Shown one piece after another: positions 34,409 to 44,700 of a stretch of DNA of 64,000 bases. This stretch comes from Scilla litardierei (lineage: Eukaryota; Streptophyta; Magnoliopsida; Asparagales; Asparagaceae), in contig CM061140.1 in NCBI GenBank assembly GCA_030789695.1, forward strand, positions 168,478,319 to 168,542,318. Reading direction: 5' to 3'. The notes beneath the pieces were generated by a model, which was not told the DNA's origin, searched no databases, and saw nothing but the letters and a program-made list of their open reading frames with translations. The position numbers and the translations under genes are program-made. Within the stretch, counting starts at the first letter, position 1; the number at the start of each line of letters is the position of its first letter.

Positions 34409-37396
34409 TCACAATGGTTGAGTTGGTACATACTCCTTCCCCTTACATGTTTGCCTATTATGGCCCAGCTCTCTGCATCGTCCACACCTCCTTCCTGGGA
34501 GATTTCCAGGGGTTTCCTCTCCTTGTGAAGGCATCCTTTTCTTCTTTCTCCTTCCTTTTATGTTCGAAACAACTGGCGGACGTACAACCACATCTTGGAC
34601 ACTTTGTGGTACGACTCGATACCACTCACTTCGATGCGGAACTGGATTCAATGGTAGGGCGTATGACAGCCTTAAACATTCAATTGTGTAAAACCTGCAT
34701 AAGATAAGAATCATATTTTAACCCTCGATTAAAAACTAATATATACCAGTATGCACTACTCTACGCCATTAGACACTATTATACGCTTTTGAACGCTGAA
34801 ACACGGAAAGTATACAAACGTATACCTACGTATAACGAATTTTACCTTGAACAAAGGGTATAAGAAGATATATTACGCGTCCTGGAAGCCCTGATTGCAT
34901 GTGCGCATGGCAACTGGTTTAGCTGGAATTTATAGCACGTGCAATTGCGCAAATTTAAATCAACCGTTGCATCACGTTGACCATCAAGAATGTAAAACCT
35001 GAATTCATCAATTGGATGTACCATGAAGTGGCGTGACTTATCATCTCGCTTACCCATCTTTCTCTCAGCATAAGGAGTGAGTATGCTAGTGCATTTGTTG
35101 GCGAGTCGTAGGCGATCATGGAACCAAGCCTGTAACTTTGTTCTAATAGTTTCCAACAAAGTGATAATAGGAAATTCCCTAGCCACCTTCAAGAGAGCAT
35201 TCATTGACTCGGCAATATTGGTCGTCATGATACTGTATCGCCTCGCAGGAAAAAAACACCTAGCCCATTTTTTGGGATCGGCTTCCATAAGATAGTCGTA
35301 TACTGGCCGCTTTGTCGACCGCACATGCTGCAACTTCTCTTCGAAATCTATCTCTGTATAAGCCTTAGCCACACTGTACAAGAATTCCTTCGCCTTCACC
35401 TTGTACTTTGCATTCATGTTCAACCCCAGATGGAACATGCAAATTCCATACACTGCTTCAGGAAATTGCTCCTTGCAACATTTCTCAATTGAAGGATGAC
35501 GGTCAGAAATAAACACTAAATCTTGTCGGGCCCCAATAACATGGCGAAGTTGCTGAAAGAACCATGCCCACGATGCATCGTTTTCCGTTGCTGCGACGCC
35601 AAATGCTAATGGATAAATTTGGTTGTTTCCGTCCATACAAGTAGCAATGAATAATTTGCCTCTGTAACGTCCCTTCAAGAAGCATGCATCTACAGCTATA
35701 ACGGGTCGGATGCAAGATTCAAAACCCACAATTGAGGGCCCAAATGCCAAGAAACATTGCACAAAACAATTGTTCACGTCTACCTGATATGCCGAATACG
35801 TTCCGGGATTTGCATGCTCCAACAACCACAAGTAAGATGGGAGTACCATAAAAGATTCTTCCGGACTGCCACGTATCATTTGTGTAGCAATCTCCTTGGC
35901 TTTCCAAGCTTTCCAGTAACTTATTTTTATACCATACACCTTTTCTAACATTTTCACGATATCCAACGGATCATTATTATCATCTTTAACCATTTGCGCA
36001 ATAACTTCGCTTGTTGCACTTCCACGATAACGCTTAAACCTTGCATCAATGGAACAACTGTGACCCTTCACGTATGAACGAATGATCCATGCTCCATGCT
36101 TCTTTGACAATGACCCCCTAAGCCTCCACGTGCAAGACTTGTCAACACAGGTAGCAATAAGCCTCTTGCGGTCAGAATGTGTAATGCGAAACTCGCGATT
36201 CGCCTTCACGGTTATAATACGCAGTCGGAGCAACAGTTCAACCTTGCTTCTTACAAGTTCACCAACGCTGAAATCCTTCATCACATGAACGTTCACATTG
36301 GTCGAATGTGCTTCAGAAGGTCCATCGTTACCACAAGTGATGGTATGATTGTGATTACCTGCCCAATTACCTGCACAATTATCTACTTTACTACAGTATA
36401 CACCAATATAACATAGTAATAGCCAATTTACTACAGCATACCTGTAAAAACAGGCTCAGTTGGGACTATGGGGAGAGGATGTGAATCTGCATGCTTGTTT
36501 GTATGGCCATCATCATAATTGTCTATATTTTCTGTTGCATGATCACCCTCTACTGGATGTACGGCCAGGCGTGATTCCATAAACACACCAAAATATGGAT
36601 CAAACATACCATCACATACACACGCAAATGGATCCGGTCGTTCATACGAATCATCATCACAAACATCATTGAAGGGGTCATCATTGTCAAATTCGTCATT
36701 ACAACTATCTTCTTCTTCGACTTCATCTTCGTGCATCGAATACGCTTCATCATTACCACCAAAATTATCTATTGGATTGGTCAGTTTAATGTCCTCCAGA
36801 CCGATAGGAGAACAACCATCATTGTTGTCTTGGATACCAAATGGGACTGTTATGGGCTTGTTCACGCTCTTGCTTACTGGTTGGGCCACGACGGCATTCA
36901 CCTTTATTTTGTCTACCACAACTGGCGGACTAGGGGCTATCACAACCTTTGGTTTTGGCGATGTACTGATACATAAAGGAACGTTGTAATCTCTCTTGGC
37001 ACTGAGCTCAATGAATGTTGAAATATCTGAATTCCTCAGCATTATAAAGGGCGGCATCACAGTATTCACCGGGTAACTAATCCATGCCTTCACGTCAATT
37101 ATGCTCTCATCCTTACTAATCCCAGTTTCAGCACAGATCTTATCAATTAGTTCCGGGAAAGTTGTCGACCCTCTAACTCTTACATACCTTGTAAACAATG
37201 CATCATAGGTCCAACAACCATCACTACCTTTTTTCCACTCTCCCCCATAATTAATTGGAACTAGTATACCTGCAGGAAAGTTAATCATGTATTCTAACGT
37301 TTATGCATCCATAACAACGTATACAGCTGACGCATGTCAGATCTAACAAAAAATTCATAGTATAACATCGTTAAATTCACCTTTATTCGAATACAT
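34409..37396 (-). CDS. MULE-1 transposase (PB1-like, DDE, SWIM, zinc knuckle)
   Basis: Minus-strand exons 37396-37381, 37269-36442, 36358-34846 and 34694-34409 join in frame to give about 880 residues. A start at 37288 in the second exon is the alternative; I prefer 37396 because ctgcag at 37270-37272 is a good acceptor and the joined N-terminus reads MYSNKGILVPINYGGEW. Domains in order: PB1-like N-terminus (residues about 6-110), an acidic linker (DEVEEEDSCNDEFDNDD), a MULE transposase domain with Asp near 505 (VDACFLKG), Asp near 567 (FISDRH) and Glu near 665 (NIAESMN), a SWIM finger near 754-768 (CTCYKF, CAH), and a CCHC knuckle near the end (CGRCRELGH). It cuts and joins element ends in the nucleus. 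All key residues are present. The acceptor at 36359-36361 has a twin 12 bp upstream in the gene, also in frame. Confidence 0.88.
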
Positions 37397-37539
37397 TTGC
37401 TCGAAGTTGGATTTTGGCCTCAGGATATGGTTGATTCTTGTTGAAACCCTAAAAATGTAGTGGTGGCATTAGTAATAGCGTATAACATCGTATTTTACAA
37501 AGAAAAATACAAAACCATTATGCTCTTCGCATTCCTAGA

Positions 37540-38045
37540 TAGGTACGTAATATTATTCACTCCAATTAACTGATATGCACTGCTTTACGCTGATATACGC
37601 CAATTTGCGCTGACAAGCGCTGCTTTGCGCTTCTACATGTCGCGTAAACCAGCGTTTACTAGCGTATTGCAACGTATTTTTCCGTATTATTCATGCTCAT
37701 TTCCAATTATGCTAGTATAGTTGTAAGCACAACTCCAAGTCAGCGTATAACACCAATCAGTGATATTATTTTCCCACTAAGTCAGCATTTAACATCTTAT
37801 AACTTCGTATTTTACACAACAAATAGAAAAACATGACCCTCGTCGCATTATAATGCTTCCTAGATATGTACGTACTATTATCCCCTCAAATTAACTGATA
37901 TGCACTTATATACGCCAATTTGCGCTGAAATGCGCTGCTTTGCGCTTCTAAATGTCGCGTAAACTAGCGTTTACTAGCGTATTCCAACTTATTTTAACGT
38001 ATATTGATGCTAATGTCCTATTATGCATGTTTAGTGTTATGAGCA
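37540..38045 (-). repeat. MULE-1 right subterminal motif array
   Basis: Two units about 345 bp apart (tgatatgcact near 37570 and 37910) with tacgccaatttgcgctga and aaaccagcgtttactagcg. They are the inverted counterpart of the left array and lie in the 5' leader intron of the transposase gene (acceptor near 37449, donor at 38142-38143). Confidence 0.85.
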
Positions 38046-38134
38046 TCAATATCCTTTACATTTGCGAAGAATTTGAGTAGGATGAAGCCTTAAAATCATA
38101 CCCAAAATTTAAAAAATTCCAAAATAAATCGCTT

Positions 38135-38555
38135 TTCACTTACCTCGTTCGATAATCAATGAGGAGCTGTAGGTTTGGTACGGCAGTGCTGTGAGTTCTG
38201 CGTGCGAGGGCTATGCCGAATGAGTTGGAGAAGCGGCTATTGGTTTGTGCTTTCGGTGGTTCGGATCATTGCAGCTTCGACATATGCGGTTGTATCCGGG
38301 AAAAGAGGTGGAGGGATGGTCGGCGAGGACGACGTCGGGATGATTTATGGGTTTCGCGGGATAGGTGGACGATTTAGGCGGCAAAATGAAGGAGAAAGAC
38401 CCCCGACCGCTTCGTTTTTCAAGGGCTTTTATATTATTTTGACTGGGGGTATTTTCGTCACTATTTTCGTTAGTGTGTTATTCTAGCAAAGTTTTAAAAA
38501 ATGGTGGTAAAAATTAAAACCCAACTTTGACCGGTGGCATTTAGCCAATTTTCTC
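38135..38555 (-). repeat. MULE-1 right terminal inverted repeat
   Basis: Reverse complement of the left TIR with substitutions and indels. On the minus strand it ends in the donor gaacgag/gtaagtg at 38144/38143, mirroring the donor in the left TIR. The short plus-strand frame 38175-38486 is a by-product. Confidence 0.88.
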
Positions 38556-38564
38556 CCTCACGCT
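38556..38564. repeat. MULE-1 right target duplication
   Basis: The nonamer cctcacgct, a 9/9 match to 27325-27333. The next 149 bp lead to the MSBP start codon. Confidence 0.95.
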
Positions 38565-38713
38565 TCCCTTAAACACGACAACTACCCACCTACCCGCTCT
38601 ACCCACTCTCCGTCTTATCGATTCTCTTTCCCAAATTCATCTCCCTTTGAATCTCCTCCAAATCGAAAAAGAACAAGAAAAAACTCAACTTTTTGACCTC
38701 GTTGAAGAATACG

Positions 38714-41700
38714 ATGGTGAGCGCTACAGAGCTCTGGCACACTCTCGAGCACGCCATTGAGAACTACACCGGCCTTTCTCCGGCGACCTTCTTCACCGTC
38801 CTCGCGGTGGCGGTGGCGTTTTTCTATGTGGTGTCCGGGCTGTTCGCGGCCCCGCCGCCGCCAAGGAGGAGGGAGGTCGAGTTCGAGCAGGCGGAGCCCC
38901 TCCCGCCGCCGGTGCAGCTCGGCGAGGTCACGGAGGAGGAGCTCAGTGCCTACGATGGAACCGATCCCAAGAAGCCCTTGCTTATGGCGATCAAGGGCCA
39001 GATATATGATGTCACGCAGAGCAGGTATAATTTCGCCGGTCTAATTTTGTTTTCGGTCTTGTATTAGGGTTTTGGTTGGTGTTTTTTCCTGGATTTTTTT
39101 AATTTGTAGTTTACTCTTGACTCTTTTTTAGTTAAGTTTTGTGGTGTAATGAATCTTAACCGTGAATTTAAGTTCTTTTGATGATATATGGGTTCATTCT
39201 TGAGACTTCGATTGATTGTTGTAATTTGCTTAAGAAATGTTTAATCTGATTGACCGTTTAGTAGGTTTTATTGAATTTTTATTTTTCTTTTTCCTGCGGC
39301 AGTGTTGATTTAAATAATTGATGCTTTAGACAGTTGAGATTTAGATTATATAGCAGCACAGCACGATTGGATTGTTATGTACTGCGTTTACTACAACAAA
39401 GGCTACAGTCTGCTCTAGGTTTTGTAAGCTTAATTGATAAATTCAGAGAGGATGCTCCCGTCTGGTGAAGTTTTAGTATAGGTATCAATAGTCCATCTCT
39501 GATTTACCCTTTTGTGGGGTTATTTTGTTGCTCCTTTACTTATGGGTTTAGTAATTTGTGTCACTTTCTCGAATTTCTAAAATTTGTGTAGTTAGCCTGT
39601 GTTTCAAACACTTCTTGATGGCTACATTTTGCATGTCAACGTGGTTATCATTTGATACTTTTGTTGACCTGCATTGTGTGCCTCCATCGGCTTCACTCTA
39701 GCTAACTGATCTAAGTTTGTGCGCACATGCACTATCTTATGTTGTAATAGTTACTTCACATTATGCTAATTTTTTAAATTTTTATTTTTGAGAACTTATA
39801 TGATCTTATTTTATGCATCTCAAAATATGTTTCGGTTTTCGTCAATTAAATGTATTGAAATTAGCATAGCACATACTCTTGGTATCTGCATCTGTAGTTA
39901 AGTTCATATTTTTGTTTTGGTCACTTCAGCTCCAAGTTTGTGATGGATCGGTCCTCCGTTAGATTGGTTGAAGAAGACTTTAGGGATGTTAATTTTAATA
40001 ACTATCTCCTATAACTATCTCCTTTAGGAGTTTGGCATATTTATTTTGGTTTTAGATCATAGCTCATAAGGTATGTCTGGACACCGCCTGTCTCTTTATT
40101 CCAGTATATATAAATGGAGGAATGGACAGCAATAGCTACTGTCTCATCAGTCATTTTCATTTTCTGTTAACATCTTTAACTTATTAAACAAGTACGTGAA
40201 TATCATCCAACACTTGGTATTACATTTTTAGTTAAAAAAACGAAAAATCTAGAAGCTTTTTTATTAGTTCTGTGATTAGGTATTTTGATAATTTAGATTA
40301 CTGAGAGTTCTTGTCCCCAAAATCTTTATGTCCAAACCTTTAAACTAGTGAAAATGGGGTCTGGTTGCTCCCTTTCCTTTATAATGTAAAGTGGTTGCTT
40401 TCTTTCTTGTAGTCAATAAGACAGATTGCAAGAGTGGCAGTGTTGGCTTGCTGATAACAGGAGATGATGAGAGGATGTGAAAGCAAAGTGAGAAAGAGAA
40501 GCATGCTAAGTTGGCTCCAAGACCCTACTGGGTTGAAAAGGGCACGAGGTTGGCCAAGCTGTTTCTAGGAATTGCAATTGGAGGTCCTAGCTAAGTAAAT
40601 ATCTTGTGAAGTAAGGGGTAAGATCATAGAATTTCATTGGTTGGCCGTGCTTCACGAGTCATGATGGGGTGGTTTGGCGTAAATTGGTTCTAAGTGTCAA
40701 GTAGAGGCAGTGGTGGCCAAGGATTTTGATGGCAATGTTTTGACCCTTTTGCAGTGTGGAAGGACGATGCGAGATGAGGAGACTTAGGATGTTATGGTTT
40801 GAGAGAAAACGGATGAAATAAAAATGAAATGAAAAGGTAATAGAAAGGACAATTTTTGCAAATAGGCCAAATTAATAAATTAATTTGGAAAATCGACCTA
40901 TTTTTTTTATTTAGCAAAACCGACCTCTTTTGGTTTTGGGGCCAAAAGAGGTCGGTTTGGGGGCTGTGGCACGTGTGTGGCCTCGACCGCACCTTCAGAG
41001 TGCGGCCGAGAGCCGCACCTTCAAAGTGCGGCCATGAGCCGCATCTTCAGAGTGCGGCCCTTGGCCGCACCTGATACCTGCGGCCAAGGCCACAAAACCA
41101 CACAGCAGCCCGCAAGATCGCGGGCTGCTGCTGAACGTCTCCCCTTCATCTCGCGGCCGCTCCTTCAAAGTCCGGCGGTTGAAATTTTTTTTGGGTGATT
41201 ATTTTGCTTTGTTTCAGGTTAATTCTACTCTCTATGTTATGTTATTGACTGGTTTTTGTGATTTTTGTTCAATATAGATTGAATTTTAGGGTTTTTGAGA
41301 TAAATCTATGGTTGGGGAAATTTTATAGGTTTTTTATAAAATGGAGGAGGCTGGACCTATTACTAATGCGGTCTTGTATGATCAAGCACGTCATCGTTCT
41401 GTCGATGTAGTGCAAGGGCAGGTAAATAGAAAGAATTAATATGCAAAGTACGTAATTATTATTGAAAGGAAAATAATTAAGGTGTGAATTATATGTTTGC
41501 AGGCATCGATAGCAATTGTCGATCATGGACAGAAACATACAAAGTGGAGATTAGATCAGCGCGCGCGACCATATATTGAAGCGTCCAGATTACACCTATG
41601 TGCGCGCTTGCGTTGGGTACGGTTGGACCACGCATTGCTGACTGCTTTGGTTGAAAGATGGAGGCCAGAGACAAATACATTTCACATGCGTCAGGGAGAG

Positions 41701-44700
41701 ATGACAATCACGTTACAGGACGTGGCAGTCATCACAGGCCTACCGATTGATGGAGAACCAATATATCAATGTGAAATGCGAGATGGCAGCTGGGGTGCAT
41801 TGATGGAGAGACTACTTGGACAGGATACCCCACTAAGAAAAGCAGCCAAGGTAAAACTTAGTTGGTTGCGTGATACATTTACTGATTTGCCTAAGGATGC
41901 AGATGATGAGGACATTCAGCGGTATGCACGGGCATATCTGCTTCATATGATTGAAACCTTACTGGTTCCGGATCCAAGCAAAGGATCTATAAATCTCCGC
42001 TGGTTGACAAAGTTAGATGATTTTGAGGAGGCCGGTGGATATTCATGGGGAAGTGCGGTGCTTGCGCACTTGTACGCTGAGCTCAGCAAAGTGGCATTAA
42101 AGCAGACAAAGGCTTTATATGCATGCGGGTTATTATTGCAGGTATAATTTTTTTCGTTAGCTATAATAGTGATATATCTATATATATCTATATATTTCAC
42201 ATTCTGAGGAAAAATTCATATTACAGGTTTGGAGCTGGGATAGAATGTATGTAGGAAGACCAATGCTCCTGCAGGATGTATTTGCTGACACCGTTCCCTA
42301 TGGGTTCAGGTGGAATACAGGAAAATCATTCATGGAAACTGCTCATGGAAACCTTGATACATACAGAGACCAATTTGACACATTAGAGAGTACGCATGTG
42401 TGTATATGTAAATTTTATAACGTAGGTGATCAATTGATATATAATATAGTACACTGATATATTTGTGTACTTCATGCCTAATAGGTTACCTGGGAGCCTT
42501 ATGGAGAGCGATTCGAGCAGCTGCCGGCGTTATGTCGTGAACATCCCGAGTTATGGCGAGCGAGGGTACCTATATTCTGCTGGGAAGCACGGGTTATGCA
42601 TGCACCCGACCGTGTCATGCGGCAATTTGGTTTACGGCAACACATCCCATCTGCACTCCCAGTCTTGGCGGGGAAGCCAAGACCAGCGCAGCCAGCAGAC
42701 GTGACTGTAATCTGGGATCCTCTTGCACATTGGATGAGTAGAGTAGATCACATTGTGAATGAGGGAGATGCGGTATCGGTTGCTGCCTATATGGAGTGGT
42801 ATTGGGGGATTACCAGGAGGTGGATTTTTCTGAGGCAGCAACCCCTGTTCGCACAAATGCCCCGAGGACCCATCGAGCGCCAACATGTAAGAAGATGTTC
42901 AAGTTTAATTTTTTATAATATTTTTTATAACCAATATGCTTAGTACTTAATTTGTTTTACAGGTTGTCGGATATGTTTCATTGAACGATATGGCAGGGCA
43001 AGTATTGCAAACACAGGATCAGGGGTTGCTGCATACGATGAGGACCCATATCGATGATGTGCTACATCGTACACGCCATCTTCCAGAAGGTGTAGATACG
43101 AGCGAGCTGCGTCGTTTATATAGGATGGGTGAGGCCGACACTTCTCAGCAGGAGCATACCAGAGATGATGACGCCGACACTTCTCAGCAGGAGCATACCA
43201 GAGCAGATGACGCTGGCACCTCTCAGCAGGAGCATACAGGCGTACATGAGTCCTGCACTTGGCAGCTGGACCAGCCCATAGCTTATGACAGCACGTGTCA
43301 GCAGCCCCCTCACGGAGGTGATGACACCGACACTTGGACGCAGCACCCTCATGGAGGGTATGACCCCGGCACTTGGGAGCAGCCCCCTCCAATATCATTT
43401 GACGCCGGAGCTTGGCACCCGAGCATATGGGATGTTACATCCGATTGGCAGCAGCAGCCTACCCAGGGTACATGGTATGACGGCAGCACTTGGCCACAGG
43501 AGTTGATGCAGGCAGATTGACAGCCTACCCAGGGTGACACGTCACAGCCGCATCAGACAGAATGGGATGACACATGCATTTCACAGCAGCATGTGGAAGT
43601 GGATGTTGGCCCGTCTCAGCCACCTCAGACACAAGGTGATGGTGACGGCGTGTCACAGGTTGACGTGTCACAGGCTGGCAAGGTGTCACAGGTTGGCGAG
43701 GTGTCTCAGCGTGAGGCAGGTTGGCGGGCTTTCCCAGTAGACAAAAAGGGAACGCATTCGGATAGGCCCTGGTATTCTCGTGTATTTAGTCGGCGCAAAG
43801 GGAGTCGTCGATGATATGTATCTTTAAAATGTGTTATGTATATTTGCTGGATTTCAGACATTTGTTATGTAGTGTTTCTCAAATGAATTTGATATATAAC
43901 CTGTGTTATGTATGGTTTAAAAACAAATCTTCCAAACACCCTTATTTATTCAACGAATTCATTCATACACCCAATATTTATACATCACATATACATACGA
44001 GAAAGGTTGTTTTCGGGCTTGATGGATGTATTCTGTCAGCGGATTGGGCTGCGCTCCAGAGGATAATTTTCTCCTCCCGAACTCATCTACGCGCCCTTTT
44101 GCGGCTTCGGTGGCAGTTTGAGCGGCGGGATTTCTCCACAGATTACAGGAGGAAGACAGCGGCTCAAGCGGCCAACGAAGCGGCAAAAAGACCCGTGGAT
44201 GAGATCATGAAGAGAAAATTCTCCACTGGAGCGGAGCCCAACCCAATGACATAATACCTTCATCATTCCGTCAACAATCTTTCTCCATTTAGCGTGACCA
44301 CATTATCCACGTCAAGCAAGCGCCATCACAGCAACGGTATCAGGGCAGCCACGTTTTGAAGTTGGCGGGAGTGTGATACGTATCACACTCCATACTCCAT
44401 ATCACATTTTGGCTGCTGGAAATATATAGCACCCAGAGCCGCAGTTGTCAGGTGCGGCCCAAGGCCGCACTTTGAAGATGCGGCCTTGGCCGCATCTTCA
44501 AAGTGCGGCCTTGGGCCGCACCTGACAACTGCGTCCAGTAGACGACACTAGCCCAACCTCGGCCGCGGCTTCTGTTTGCTGTGTTTGTTTTTGTGCGACT
44601 GCTGTGTTTGTTTTTTGCGACGGCGGGATTTGTTCCGATCCAACTCAACTGCCCTCCAAAACCCTTTGCCATATGAGAACTTATCCGTGACGATTCAACT

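Larger units (their letters stand above)
27334..38555. mobile_element. MULE-1, Kaonashi-type MULE with Ulp1 protease
   Basis: An 11,222-bp element with long diverged terminal inverted repeats (about 400 bp, starting gagaaaat) and a perfect 9-bp target duplication. It encodes two convergent genes: a DUF1985/Ulp1 protease protein (plus, 28852-33332) and a MULE transposase (minus, 34409-37396). This pairing is known for the ULP-carrying MULEs of plants (Kaonashi/KI group). Both reading frames appear uninterrupted after splicing. The non-coding parts carry arrays of related motifs. It lies upstream of the MSBP gene, whose 5' leader it has probably split. Confidence 0.93.

Noticed and set aside
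38175..38486. 103-codon plus-strand frame in the right TIR
   Set aside because: Lies antisense to the leader exon of the transposase gene and is mirrored poorly in the left TIR.
41943..43398. Minus-strand frames opposite the PMD exons
   Set aside because: Shadows of the plus-strand gene; for example, the 152-codon frame mirrors the TSQQEHT repeats.
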